Source of the DNA: Acidimicrobiia bacterium
GTDB lineage: Bacteria; Actinomycetota; Acidimicrobiia; IMCC26256; JAMXLJ01
NCBI GenBank assembly: GCA_035651955.1
Contig: DASRES010000012.1
Location: 1-37,299, forward strand
Reading direction: 5' to 3'
Length of the DNA: 37,299 bases
Shown here: positions 1 to 8,458 of the stretch, in pieces
Position numbering within the stretch: the stretch's first letter is position 1
Layout: each line of letters begins with the position of its first letter
Position numbers and translations under genes: made by a program
Notes under the pieces: generated by a model
Database searches by the model: none
Told to the model about the DNA's origin: nothing
Seen by the model: the letters and a program-made list of their open reading frames with translations, nothing else

Positions 1-1
1 G

Positions 2-181
2 GGACCGCAGCCCGTCAACCCGCCGCCGGGCACGACCGGACCGACCTCGGTCACGACCGGCTGGGGCCCGAGCGAGCTGCCGCTGCTGCAGTCGATGGAG
101 CAGTACTTCGCGCTGAACGCGGCGCAGGTGCAGAAGCTCGCCATCCAGTTCTGGGCGTACCTCATCGGCATGTCGGGCTGA
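2..181 (+). CDS. C-terminal end of an unknown protein (truncated by window edge)
   Basis: An open frame runs from the left edge to a TGA at 179-181, giving 59 residues with no start in the window. It begins with a Pro/Thr/Gly-rich linker (PQPVNPPPGTTGPTSVTTG) followed by a helical tail containing QSMEQYFALN and FWAYLIGMSG. Codon use fits the neighbours. A Pro/Thr linker before a short helical tail is common in secreted or wall-associated proteins, but I recognise no family and assign no function. A strong hairpin follows the stop at once. Confidence 0.6.
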   Translation, partial: GPQPVNPPPGTTGPTSVTTGWGPSELPLLQSMEQYFALNAAQVQKLAIQFWAYLIGMSG

Positions 182-183
182 CG

Positions 184-213
184 GCGCGCGGCCCGCGGCT
201 GCGGGCCGCGCGC
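184..213. terminator. Bidirectional hairpin between convergent genes
   Basis: A perfect 13-bp inverted repeat (GCGCGCGGCCCGC, loop GGCT, then the complement) fills the gap between the stop of the leftmost gene and the stop (216-218) of the beta-propeller gene. There is no T-tract, so it is a hairpin-type or factor-assisted terminator at best. Its place between two convergent stops supports a termination role. Confidence 0.6.
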
Positions 214-215
214 GG

Positions 216-2417
216 CTACCCGATGCCGCGGACGATGTCCCGGCCCGGCCAGTAGCCCGTGCCGCCGACGACCGGCGCGCCGCCGTAGCCGTGGATGCCG
301 CCGAACGCGTCCACGACGTAGCCCGCCGCCTCGCCGCTCACGACGGAGATGCCGCGCACGAGGTCCCGGCCGGCCCAGTAGCCGGATGCATACGCGTTCG
401 GCGCGCCACCGAGCTCGTGCAGCCCGCCGTACAGGTCGAGCACCAGCCCCTGGCCGAGCGCGGTCGCGACGACGCCGCGCGCGACGTCCGCTCCCGGCCA
501 GGACGCGGACGTCCCCGGCGTCGCGGGCATCGTGTGGCCGCTCTGCACGAGCGGGTGGACGCCGCCCCACGCGTCGACGATCGAACCGCGCACGTACCCG
601 CCCGTGCACGGATCGAGCGCGATGCCGCGCGCGATGTTCCATCCGGGCCAGTACGCGGACGTCGTGACGGCCGGCGCGCCGCCGTAGGGGTGCACGCCGC
701 CGAACGCGTCGAGGACGTACCCGCGCCCGCCGGTCGCGTCGCACGGGTCCCCGACGATCGCGCGCGCGATGTCCCAACCGCGCCAGTAGCCCGTGACGGT
801 GACCGCGTGCGCGTCGCCGAACGGGTGGACACCGCCGAAGCCGTCGAGCACGTACCCGCCGGTCGGGTTCCCGGTCTCGTCGCGCAGCACGACGATCCCC
901 CGAGCGATGTCCCAGCCCGGCCAGTAGCTCGTCGTCGCCAGCGCGGGCGCGCCCCCGTAGCCGTGGATGCCGCCGAACGCGTCGAGCACGTACCCGAGGA
1001 CGGGTGTCGCGCGCGGCGTCGCGCTCGGTGCGAAGGCGAAGACCGTCCGGTCGCCGGCGACGAGCACGCGCCCGCCGTTCGCGGCGACGGACGTGAAGTG
1101 ACGCGCGTGGCCGATGTCGAAGCTCGCGTCCACAGCTCCGGTCGACGGGTCGAGCGCGTAGAGCGTGCCGCCGTCGTAGTCGACGACCCAGACCGCGCCG
1201 CCCGCGACGATCGGCGAGCCGCTCGTCCCGGACGGTGCCTGCCATCCGGGGACGGCGGTCAGGGTCGGCGGCGCGGAGGTGAGGTCCACGTGGACGGCGC
1301 GGGTGCCACCGACGCACGGCACGTAGATCGTGGACGTCGTCGCGTCGTACGCGTCGCCGCCGAACGCGAAGCACCCGGGCATCGAGATGGTCGCATTCGC
1401 GAAGCCGTCACCGATGCTGGCCGGCTCGGTCAGCGCCGAGCCGTCGACCAGGTAGCCGACCTCCTGCTTCCCGACCGCGAACAGCTCGCCGTTCGGGAGG
1501 AGCAGCGGCCCGGTCGAGCCGAGGTCGAGATCCTGCTCGTTCCACAGCGCCCAGCTCGTCGGGGCCCACGCGCCGGTCTCGTGCAACGAGCCGTCGAGCC
1601 GGATCAGCGAGTTGCCGCGGTCGTACGGGTCGCCGACGCCGTTCTCGCCGTTGCCCGTCGTCACGTAGAGGTTCCCGCTGCCGTCGAGCGCGATGCCGGA
1701 CGTGCCCCAGATCGCCCCCTCGCGTGTTGTCGGCACCTGGTACGAGTGGAGCGCGCCGCCCGCGTTCGTGTCGTAGCCCACGACCCAGCCGTGGTACGCG
1801 CCGCAGTCGCCGTCGAGACCGCCGAACGCCCAGTACACGACGCTCCCCTCGATCGCGAGCGCGGCACGCTGCTGCTGCGTCACGGCCGTCATCCCGGGCG
1901 GGTCGGCACTGCGTTGCAGCACGACGCGACCGGTCGCGGTGTCGATGCCGACGAGGTCGTGGTGGACGGTCGGGTACCGCTGCTCGGCGATCGCGTAGAT
2001 GACGCCGGTCGCGGTGTCGATGACAGGCGTGCCGGTGACGCCGAGCGGGTCGATGTCACCGCACGGCAGCAGGGCGAGCGGAACGGGCGTGCCGACGTGC
2101 GTGGCCCAGACGATCTGACCGGTCGTCGCGTCGAGCGCGTAGAACGTGTCGTTCTCGGTGACGACGTAGACGCGTGAACCGACGACGAGCGGCTCCCCGT
2201 ACACGAACCCGTCGAGCACCGGCGACGACCACACGGGGCTCGCGGGCAGCAGCGCGGGTGACGCGCCCGGATCGCCGTTGCGGTCGGGCGTCCCGTGATA
2301 CGTGGGCCACGACGGCGGCGTCGCGCCCGCGACACCCGTTCCCGCGAGCACGGCTGCGAGCGCGGTCACCGCGAGCAGCACGACGACGCGCGTGGTCAGC
2401 GGGCGGGACGCGTGCAC
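216..2417 (-). CDS. Secreted PQQ-like beta-propeller protein with six C-terminal YVLDxFGGxH repeats
   Basis: The protein has 733 residues from a GTG start. Residues 1-33 form a signal peptide (basic start, VVVLLAVTALAAVLAG core, likely cleavage after AGA), so it is exported. Residues about 38-470 look like a PQQ-enzyme-type beta-propeller, with blade motifs such as VYVVTENDTFYALDATTGQIVW and GTLYALDPSTGAVDASF. Residues 474-733 hold six tandem repeats of 36-46 residues with the core YVLDAFGGxHxYGGAP followed by YWPGWDIARGI. Repeat 4 is the most divergent, with an insertion. Similar repeats occur in secreted actinobacterial proteins, but I know no assigned function. There is no clear Shine-Dalgarno sequence. 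The gene is monocistronic and convergent with the gene to its left. A role in binding or display at the cell surface is a guess. Confidence 0.85.
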   Translation of the reverse strand: MHASRPLTTRVVVLLAVTALAAVLAGTGVAGATPPSWPTYHGTPDRNGDPGASPALLPASPVWSSPVLDGFVYGEPLVVGSRVYVVTENDTFYALDATTGQIVWATHVGTPVPLALLPCGDIDPLGVTGTPVIDTATGVIYAIAEQRYPTVHHDLVGIDTATGRVVLQRSADPPGMTAVTQQQRAALAIEGSVVYWAFGGLDGDCGAYHGWVVGYDTNAGGALHSYQVPTTREGAIWGTSGIALDGSGNLYVTTGNGENGVGDPYDRGNSLIRLDGSLHETGAWAPTSWALWNEQDLDLGSTGPLLLPNGELFAVGKQEVGYLVDGSALTEPASIGDGFANATISMPGCFAFGGDAYDATTSTIYVPCVGGTRAVHVDLTSAPPTLTAVPGWQAPSGTSGSPIVAGGAVWVVDYDGGTLYALDPSTGAVDASFDIGHARHFTSVAANGGRVLVAGDRTVFAFAPSATPRATPVLGYVLDAFGGIHGYGGAPALATTSYWPGWDIARGIVVLRDETGNPTGGYVLDGFGGVHPFGDAHAVTVTGYWRGWDIARAIVGDPCDATGGRGYVLDAFGGVHPYGGAPAVTTSAYWPGWNIARGIALDPCTGGYVRGSIVDAWGGVHPLVQSGHTMPATPGTSASWPGADVARGVVATALGQGLVLDLYGGLHELGGAPNAYASGYWAGRDLVRGISVVSGEAAGYVVDAFGGIHGYGGAPVVGGTGYWPGRDIVRGIG

Positions 2418-2457
2418 CGCAGAAGTGTTGCAGGCGCGCGCACACCCTCCGTGACAC

Positions 2458-2823
2458 TCACGCGGGCGCGTAGAGCGCGTAGCCGCGCGTCACCTTGCCG
2501 TCGGTCCCGAACACCATCACCTCGGTGACGCGACGTCCCGTCTGGTTGCGGTAGAGGATCGCGAGACAACCGCCGCCCACGTGCACGTCGTCCACGTCGA
2601 AGTGGAGGTCGCGGGTGCGCGCCAGCGCCGCGGTCCAGTAGGCACGCAAGGCGTCGCGACCGCGCACGACCGGGTCGCCCGTGACGGCGGCCGCAACGGG
2701 CGACGTGAACTCGACGTCGGCTGCGAAGTGCTCGAGGACCGCGTCCACGTCGTGCCGGTTCCACTCGTCGGCCCACTGCTGCGCCCAGCGGCGCGCGTCC
2801 TTGTCGCCGATCACGTCGGTCAT
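2458..2823 (-). CDS. SnoaL-like / NTF2-fold protein
   Basis: This 121-residue protein starts at the ATG whose first base is 2823. The N-terminal pattern WADEWNRHDVDAVLEHFAADVEFTSP, then GRDALRAYWTAAL and a final beta strand VMVFGTDGKVTRGYALY, is that of SnoaL-like polyketide-cyclase/ketosteroid-isomerase-fold proteins, which are usually 110-140 residues. The substrate cannot be told from sequence. Its ATG overlaps the TGA of the upstream gene (ATGA), so the two are probably translationally coupled. The frame extends far upstream, but that extension runs antisense to other genes and is not coding. Confidence 0.8.
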   Translation of the reverse strand: MTDVIGDKDARRWAQQWADEWNRHDVDAVLEHFAADVEFTSPVAAAVTGDPVVRGRDALRAYWTAALARTRDLHFDVDDVHVGGGCLAILYRNQTGRRVTEVMVFGTDGKVTRGYALYAPA

Positions 2824-3680
2824 GGTCGTGGCGCTCCGATCGGGTTGGGGACCGGTACGGCACCGGCGTCGATCAGGTGGCGGCTGATCGGCGCGGCGAG
2901 CGCGATCGCACGCTCGATCCCGGTCGAGCCGAGCCGCTCGACCGGTCCCGCGGCCAGACGGTCCGTCGTGGCCTCGAGCTCGCGTCGGAGCGCGCCGCCG
3001 CTCTTCGTCAATCGGCCGTCGCGATCGAGCAGCCCGCGCGCCTCGAGCCGGCGTACCGCGCGGTCCCACTCGTCGTCGGTCCAGCCGCGCGTCGGTTGCA
3101 TGCGCTCGCGGCTGACCACGCCGGTCGCGACGTGTGTGAGGACGGCGTCGATGCCGCGCAACCCGAGCGACACGGCCGCGAGCACGTGCCCGTCGCCGCG
3201 GTGCTCGCGCAACACGGTCGTCGCGAGCCACACGCGGGTCACGACGTCGTCGGGGACCGGGACGGACGCCCACCCCGCGGCGAGGGGGCGTCCCTCGAAC
3301 CGGCATCCGTCGACCGCGGTCGCCAGCAGCTCGGCCAGCTCCGCGAGCTCGCGCGTGAAGCGACGGGCCGTGTACCGGCACAGGAGCTCGGTGGCGACGC
3401 GCACGCGCGTCTCGAGCACCGCCGCGGGCGTGGCGCGCGCCCACGCGTCGGGGATCGCGCGGGCGACCATGCCGGGCCGGAACCCGAACGTCATCGCGGT
3501 GACGGGCTCCGCGTTCAACGGCCCGAGCGGCGCGACGCGCGCGGCGAAGTAGCCCATCCAGAACCCGCGCAGGCCGAGCGCGTTCGACGCCTCCGTCGTC
3601 TCGGGCGCGAAGTAGACGACGGCGTGGATGGGCTCGATCGCCTCCCAGAACCGGCGGGCGAGCGTCGGTGCGGCGTCCAT
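2820..3680 (-). CDS. SCO6745 (SalK-like) family protein
   Basis: This 286-residue soluble protein contains WEAIEPIHAVVYFAPE near the N-terminus, then GFWMGYFAARVAPLG and FGFRPGMVARAIPDAW, and a C-terminal winged-helix-like part (GWTDDEWDRAVRRLEARGLL, followed by GRLTKSG). This order matches the actinobacterial SCO6745/SalK family, whose biochemical role is unproven. I chose the ATG at 3680 because it sits directly before the conserved block; an ATG at 3725 would overlap the divergent MocR start. The gene leads a two-gene unit with the SnoaL-like gene and is divergent from the MocR regulator, which suggests but does not prove regulation by it. Confidence 0.8.
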   Translation of the reverse strand: MDAAPTLARRFWEAIEPIHAVVYFAPETTEASNALGLRGFWMGYFAARVAPLGPLNAEPVTAMTFGFRPGMVARAIPDAWARATPAAVLETRVRVATELLCRYTARRFTRELAELAELLATAVDGCRFEGRPLAAGWASVPVPDDVVTRVWLATTVLREHRGDGHVLAAVSLGLRGIDAVLTHVATGVVSRERMQPTRGWTDDEWDRAVRRLEARGLLDRDGRLTKSGGALRRELEATTDRLAAGPVERLGSTGIERAIALAAPISRHLIDAGAVPVPNPIGAPRP

Positions 3681-3730
3681 GGTTCGCGAGCATGCCGTCT
3701 CGCACCACCGACGCGACAGTGCCATTCTGA

Positions 3731-3763
3731 TCCAGTGGACCAGGACCTCGTCTGGTGGACCCG
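3731..3763. promoter_or_regulatory. Possible MocR operator
   Basis: The divergent gap and the first codons of the MocR gene contain TGGACC twice (3736-3741 and 3756-3761, exactly 20 bp apart) and an inverted pair ACCAG/CTGGT (3739-3743 and 3752-3756). Repeats two helical turns apart are typical of MocR/PdxR targets. It overlaps the proposed GTG start, which would fit autoregulation, but the evidence is weak. Confidence 0.3.
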
Positions 3764-5177
3764 CGTCGTGTTCGACGGCTGGCAGTCGCGACCCGGGCCA
3801 CGCCACCAGCGGATCGCGAGCGCGGTGCTCGACGCGATCGAGCAGCGGACCGTCGCGCCGGGGGCGCGCGTCCCCGCCGAGCGACGCCTCGCGGAGTCGC
3901 TGGGCGTGAGCCGCGGGACGGTCGTCGTCGCGTTCGACCACCTCGTCGAGGCGGGTGTCGTCGTGCGCCGCCAGGGTGCGGGCACCTCGGTCGTGGGGCG
4001 GCCCCCGTGGACGCGACCGCACCCCGAGACGGGCGTTGCGTCGCTGTTGCTCCGCCGGCTCGCCGCCGACCGCGAGACGATCGACCTCTCGCTGTCGGTG
4101 CCGGCCGGTGCGGGCCACCTCCCGGCCGTGGACTGGCACGCCGGGTCGCGCGCACCCGAGGGTCACGGGCTCGACCCGCGTGGCGACCTCCGCCTCCGCC
4201 GGGCGATCGCCGACCATCTGACCTGTCGGCAACGCCTCCCGACCGGGCCCGACGAGGTGCTCGTGACCGCGGGCGCGCAGCAGGCGCTCGCGCTGCTCGG
4301 GCGCGCGCTCGTGTCGCGCGCGACGACGGTCGTCGCCGGATGCCCGACCTATCCCGGGTTCGCGGCCGCGTTCCTGCCGGCGCAACACGACGTGCGCACG
4401 GTCCCCGTCGACGACGCCGGGACCGACCCGACCGCGATCGCGCGAGCGCTGCACGGCCGCGGTGACGCGGTCGTGTACGTGATGCCGACGGGACACAACC
4501 CGACCGGGTCCGTCATGCCGGCCGCGCGCCGCCGCGCCGTCGCCGAGATCGCCACGACCGCGAACGTGACGATCGTCGAGGACCTCGCGCTCGCCGACCT
4601 CGTCCTCGACGGCGACGACGTGCCCGAGCCGATCGCGGCGCGGTCGAGCAACGCCGTCGTGATCGGCTCCGTGTCCAAGCTGATGTGGGCCGGCGTGCGC
4701 ATCGGTTGGATCCGGGCCGATCCGCGACTGCTCGACGACGTCGCGCGCGTCAAGGTCGCGCACGACCTCGCGACGAGCGCGCCCGCGCAGGCCGTCGCAA
4801 CCGCGTTGCTCGACGCGATCGACGACGAGTGGCTCGCGGCGCACCGCCGGGCGCTGGCGGCGCGGCGCGACCACCTGCTCGTGCTCATCGCCGAGCAGAT
4901 CCCCGCGTGGCGGGCGCGCCGCCCGTCGGCGGGCCTGTCGTTGTGGGTCGAGATCCCCGTCGCGCGCGCGGACGCGTTCGCGCACGTCGCCGCGGCGCAA
5001 GGCGTCGTCGTCGCCGCCGGCAGCACCGCGTGCCTCGACGGACGCCACGTCGGCGCGATCCGGCTGTCGTTCGCCGAGCCGATCGAGACGCTGGAGCTCG
5101 CGGTCGAGCGGCTCGCGTCGGCGTGGGAGTCACACAGCGTCGACCTCGCGACGGCGCCGCGTGAAGCGGGGGCGTGA
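3735..5177 (+). CDS. MocR/PdxR-type transcriptional regulator (GntR winged helix + aminotransferase fold)
   Basis: The 480-residue protein has a GntR-type winged helix at residues about 20-90 (VPAERRLAESLGVSRGTVVVAF, VVRRQGAGTSVV). It is fused to a fold-type I PLP aminotransferase domain containing YVMPTGHNPTG and SVSKLMWAGVRIGW, where K315 is the expected Schiff-base lysine. This is the standard MocR layout and usual length. Such proteins sense a PLP adduct or amino compound rather than act as transaminases. I start at the GTG at 3735, just ahead of the family's conserved start (DLVWWTRVVFDGW); the open frame continues upstream only as antisense. It is divergent from the SCO6745/SnoaL pair, its likely target along with itself. 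Confidence 0.9.
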   Translation: MDQDLVWWTRVVFDGWQSRPGPRHQRIASAVLDAIEQRTVAPGARVPAERRLAESLGVSRGTVVVAFDHLVEAGVVVRRQGAGTSVVGRPPWTRPHPETGVASLLLRRLAADRETIDLSLSVPAGAGHLPAVDWHAGSRAPEGHGLDPRGDLRLRRAIADHLTCRQRLPTGPDEVLVTAGAQQALALLGRALVSRATTVVAGCPTYPGFAAAFLPAQHDVRTVPVDDAGTDPTAIARALHGRGDAVVYVMPTGHNPTGSVMPAARRRAVAEIATTANVTIVEDLALADLVLDGDDVPEPIAARSSNAVVIGSVSKLMWAGVRIGWIRADPRLLDDVARVKVAHDLATSAPAQAVATALLDAIDDEWLAAHRRALAARRDHLLVLIAEQIPAWRARRPSAGLSLWVEIPVARADAFAHVAAAQGVVVAAGSTACLDGRHVGAIRLSFAEPIETLELAVERLASAWESHSVDLATAPREAGA

Positions 5178-5261
5178 TCCGCGTCACGTCGGCGACCATC
5201 GCGGACCACTCTCCCGTAATTGGCACTGTCCGCGTCGCCGCCGACGAGGGACCTTGGCCCC

Positions 5262-5765
5262 ATGCGAACCCTTCCGTCATACGTCGCGATGCGACCCGTG
5301 CAGCCGTGTGACGAGGCCGCGCTCGTCGCGATGTTCGAGCGTTGCAGCCCGGCGAGCAGGTACGCGCGGTTCCTCTCACCCGTGCAGCGCATGCCCGCGC
5401 GCCACCTGCACGACGTGCTCCACCCCGACGGGACGCGATGGTCGTGGGTGGCGTGTGACCGCCGCGACGGCACCGTCGTCGCGCTGTCGAGCCTGTTCCG
5501 TGGCCGGGGGTCGAGCGGGGAGGTCGCGCTGCTCGTCGAGGACGCGTGGCAGCGGCACGGGATCGGGACCGCGCTGCTGGAGCTCGCCGCGGCGCGAGCA
5601 TGCGACGTGGCGATCGACACGTTCATCGCGGTGGCGCTCACGGATTCGCGCCACGTGCGGCGGATGCTGGAGCGGGTCGGCACGGTCACCTCGGTGACCG
5701 ACGGCCACACGAGCGAGCACCGCGTGCAGGTGTGCACGGCGGCGGCGCGCCGCGCCACGGCGTGA
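5262..5765 (+). CDS. GNAT-family N-acetyltransferase
   Basis: This 167-residue protein starts at ATG 5262 (a GAGGGA box lies about 12 bp upstream). MRPVQPCDEAALVAMFERCS is a typical GNAT beginning, and GEVALLVEDAWQRHGIGTALLELAAARA contains motif A, the acetyl-CoA pyrophosphate loop (QRHGIG). The substrate is unknown. The sequence SPASRYARFLSP resembles GNAT domains linked to acetate/propionyl-CoA ligase-type acetyltransferases. Its TGA overlaps the GTG of the next gene (GTGA), so the two are coupled. Confidence 0.85.
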   Translation: MRTLPSYVAMRPVQPCDEAALVAMFERCSPASRYARFLSPVQRMPARHLHDVLHPDGTRWSWVACDRRDGTVVALSSLFRGRGSSGEVALLVEDAWQRHGIGTALLELAAARACDVAIDTFIAVALTDSRHVRRMLERVGTVTSVTDGHTSEHRVQVCTAAARRATA

Positions 5766-6790
5766 TCCGGGAGCTCGTGCGCCATCCGGTGGTGCAGGCG
5801 CCGATGGGGGGCGGGCCGTCCACGCCGGCGCTGGCCGCAGCGGTGAGCGACGCGGGCGGGCTCGGGTTCCTCGCCGCGGGATACAAGACGGCGGCCGCGA
5901 TGTCGGACGACATCGCGACGACGCGGCGGCTGACGAGCGAGCCGTTCGGTGTGAACGTCTTCGTCCCGAACCGCGCGCCCGTCGACGACGCGGCCGTCGC
6001 GCGCTACCTCGACGAGCTGCGACCGGAGGCGGCGGCGCTGGACGTCGAGCTCGGCGCGCCGGCGTGGACCGACGACGACTGGGACGCGAAGCTCGACGCG
6101 CTCGTCCGGGACCCGGTCGCCGTCGTCAGCTTCGCGTTCGGCTGCCCATCACGTGACGTCGTCGCCGAGCTGCGCCGGGCCGGGTCGCGCGTGGTCGTGA
6201 CGATCACCGAGCCCGACGAGGCGCCGACCGCGGCCGCGGCCGGCGCGGACGCCGTCTGCGTGCAGGGCATCGAGGCCGGCGCGCACCGCGGCGGCTTCAC
6301 CGACGACAGCGCGCACGACGGCTACGGCGTGCTCGCCCTGCTCGGCGCGACGCGCGCGGTGACCGACCTTCCCGTCGTCGCCGCGGGCGGGATCATGGAC
6401 GGGCGCGACCTCGCCGCCGTGCTCGCGGCCGGGGCGGACGCCGCGCAGCTCGGCACCGCGTTCCTGCGCAGCGACGAGAGCGGCGCGCACCCGACCTACA
6501 AGGCCGCGCTCGCGGACCCGTCGTTCACCCGTACCGGCATCACACGCGCGTTCAGCGGGCGCCGGGCGCGGGGGCTCGTCAACCGGTTCATGGTCGACCA
6601 TCCCGACGCGCCGAGCGCCTATCCGCAGGTGAACGCGGCGACCCGCCCGCTGCGCACGGCGGCCGCCGCGCGCGGCGACGCACACCGGATGAGCCTGTGG
6701 GCCGGTCAGGGATGGCGACGGTCGCGCCCGCACGCGGCGGGCGCGACCGTCGAACGGATCGTCTCGGAGTGGCGGGCCGTCAGCGGTTGA
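5762..6790 (+). CDS. Nitronate monooxygenase (NMO/2-nitropropane dioxygenase family)
   Basis: The 342-residue FMN-binding TIM-barrel protein begins IRELVRHPVVQAPMGGG and shows GGLGFLAAGYKTAAAM, a CVQGIEAGAHRGG motif with the family's catalytic-base histidine, and VVAAGGIMDGRDLAAVLAAGADAAQLGTAFL for phosphate binding. Class I NMOs oxidise alkyl nitronates such as propionate-3-nitronate, using FMN and O2. The GTG start overlaps the stop of the GNAT gene. Its 3' end overlaps the convergent CHRD-like gene by 11 bp. True substrate assignment within this family is uncertain. Confidence 0.9.
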   Translation: MIRELVRHPVVQAPMGGGPSTPALAAAVSDAGGLGFLAAGYKTAAAMSDDIATTRRLTSEPFGVNVFVPNRAPVDDAAVARYLDELRPEAAALDVELGAPAWTDDDWDAKLDALVRDPVAVVSFAFGCPSRDVVAELRRAGSRVVVTITEPDEAPTAAAAGADAVCVQGIEAGAHRGGFTDDSAHDGYGVLALLGATRAVTDLPVVAAGGIMDGRDLAAVLAAGADAAQLGTAFLRSDESGAHPTYKAALADPSFTRTGITRAFSGRRARGLVNRFMVDHPDAPSAYPQVNAATRPLRTAAAARGDAHRMSLWAGQGWRRSRPHAAGATVERIVSEWRAVSG

Positions 6791-7490
6791 TCCCGCCGCA
6801 CGTCACCGGCATCTCCGCCTCGAGCGGGACGCCGGCGGCGAGCGAGCCCTGCACGCCGTCGTAGGTGTGGTTCATGTTCAGGTCGCGCCCGTGCATCACG
6901 ATGTGCAGCTCGCCCAGGTCCTCGGCGACCTGGTGCGGCAGCGTGATCACACGGTGGTAGTGCACGACACCGTGCGCGTCGGACATCGGCGCGCGCGTCA
7001 CGTCGAGCGCACTGCCCGGGCTGGTGTCGCCGCTCGTCGTCAACGTGACGAGGATCGGACCGTACGACGGCTGTCCCTGCACGGTGTCGATGATCCCCTG
7101 CACGATCACGGGCGGGAGCTTCTGCGCCGAAGCCGGCGGGCAGACGTTGTGCCGGCCCAGCACGCCGTGGATGTGCGCGACGTGCGGGAGGTTCGGCGAG
7201 AGGCCGCGTACCGTCATCCACACCTCGAGCTGGTCGCCGACGAGCCGCGCGCGGACGTCGCCGTTCGCGTTGCTGAAGTTCGACGCCTGCGGATCGTCCT
7301 TCACCCGGTCGAGGTCCGCGGAGAACGTGCCGTTGCGGTGATGCTCGCGTTCGCGCGCCTCCTGGTGACGGGCCTCGTGCTCGTGGTGCCCACCGTCGTT
7401 GGCCATCGCGGTGGCCGGCAGCGCCACGACCGCGGCGACAGCGACCGCGGCGACGAGCGGCATTCGCAGCCGCGCCGATCCGAACCTCAT
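6780..7490 (-). CDS. Secreted CHRD-like protein with His-rich N-terminus
   Basis: The 236-residue protein starts at ATG 7490 after a strong GGGGGAGGGGA ribosome site. Residues 1-31 are a signal peptide (MPLVAAVAVAAVVALPATAMA). The mature N-terminus is rich in His and Glu (HHEHEARHQEAREREHHR), which could bind metal or just be a polar linker. The body (FSNANGDVRARLVGDQLEVW, then LPHVAHIHG and later ELHIVMHGRDLN) resembles CHRD-type extracellular beta domains, where HIHG is characteristic. No enzymatic role is evident. Monocistronic; its 3' end overlaps the nitronate monooxygenase gene. Confidence 0.7.
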   Translation of the reverse strand: MRFGSARLRMPLVAAVAVAAVVALPATAMANDGGHHEHEARHQEAREREHHRNGTFSADLDRVKDDPQASNFSNANGDVRARLVGDQLEVWMTVRGLSPNLPHVAHIHGVLGRHNVCPPASAQKLPPVIVQGIIDTVQGQPSYGPILVTLTTSGDTSPGSALDVTRAPMSDAHGVVHYHRVITLPHQVAEDLGELHIVMHGRDLNMNHTYDGVQGSLAAGVPLEAEMPVTCGGINR

Positions 7491-7558
7491 TCCCCTCCCC
7501 CTTCGTCGTCGGACGTTGCGGGGGTGTTCGGCGCCGTCGACGCGACCGGATGACGCGA

Positions 7559-8458
7559 TCAGCGCATCTGCTGGACGAGCGCGGGCAGCTCGTCGAGGAG
7601 CTCCCGAGCGAGACGCCCCGCGCCGGGCCCGTGTCGCCCGAGCCGCATGCCGGCGCGCGCGTGCACGTGCACGGCACACAACGTCGCGACGAGCGGCGTG
7701 CAGCCCTGCGCGGCGAGGCCGGCGAGCAGCCCGGCGAGGACGTCACCCGAGCCCGAGACCCCGAGCAGCGGGTGGCCCGCGCGGTTGCAGTACTGCGCGG
7801 CGCCCGGCGCGCCCACCCACGTCTCGGGGCTGCGGACGGCGACGACGCAGCCGAACAGCTTCACTGCGGCTTCGAGCGCGCGGCGTGCGTCCTCGGTGAC
7901 GTCGGCCGCGTCGAGACCCGTGATGCGCGCGGCCTCACCGGCGTTCGGGATCAGGACTGAGCGGTCCGCGACGCCGTCGAGCAGCGCGGGCTCCTCGGCG
8001 ACGACGTCGAGCGCGGCGGCGTCGAGGACGAGCGTCGCGTCGCTCCGGAGCCCTTCGACGGCCGCGACGACCAGGCGACGCGTCGCGTCACGGTCCAGCG
8101 TGCCCGACCCGACGAGGATGGCGGCGGCGCCCCGCGCGAGCTCCTCGAGCCGACCGTCACCGTCACCGACCGCGCCCGTCGCGGTCTCCGGGAGGGGGAC
8201 GACGCGCGCTTCGGGCAGCGCGACGCCGAGCGCGGGGATCGCGCTCGCCGCGGTCGCGACCTGCACCACCCCCGCACCGGCGCGCAGCGCCGCGGTCGCG
8301 GCCAGCAGCGTCGCGCCCGGTGTCTCGCGGGATCCGCCAGCGACGAGCACGCGCCCCCGCTCGTGCTTCGACGACGCGGCCGCCGTGCTCGGCACGCCCA
8401 GCCCGCGCAGCGTCCCCGACGTGACGGGGACGGCGTCAGCGCGGCGCGACGGGCACAT
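7559..8458 (-). CDS. nnrD: ADP-dependent NAD(P)H-hydrate dehydratase
   Basis: The 299-residue protein matches the ribokinase-like NnrD/CARKD fold: RGRVLVAGGSRETPGATLLAATAALRAGAGVVQVAT at the N-terminus, ILVGSGT, LIPNAGEAARITG, and the active-site loop GVSGSGDVLAGLLAGL (residues 234-249; D239 is the expected catalytic Asp, with GSGD in place of the commoner GTGD). It repairs hydrated NADH and NADPH using ADP. The epimerase domain found in bifunctional YjeF proteins is absent. The ATG at 8458 lies inside the 3' end of the upstream phosphatase gene, so the two form an operon. Confidence 0.9.
   Translation of the reverse strand: MCPSRRADAVPVTSGTLRGLGVPSTAAASSKHERGRVLVAGGSRETPGATLLAATAALRAGAGVVQVATAASAIPALGVALPEARVVPLPETATGAVGDGDGRLEELARGAAAILVGSGTLDRDATRRLVVAAVEGLRSDATLVLDAAALDVVAEEPALLDGVADRSVLIPNAGEAARITGLDAADVTEDARRALEAAVKLFGCVVAVRSPETWVGAPGAAQYCNRAGHPLLGVSGSGDVLAGLLAGLAAQGCTPLVATLCAVHVHARAGMRLGRHGPGAGRLARELLDELPALVQQMR

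Noticed and set aside
291-2177. 628-codon open frame opposite the beta-propeller gene
   Set aside because: Its product is an Arg/Asp/Val-rich composition typical of antisense reading of GC-rich genes, with no domain features; the opposite strand has a signal peptide, propeller blades and repeats.
2877-3734. Upstream extension of the MocR frame and of the SCO6745 and SnoaL frames
   Set aside because: These stretches are antisense or out of frame to recognised genes and show no conserved residues; starts were placed at the first conserved block.
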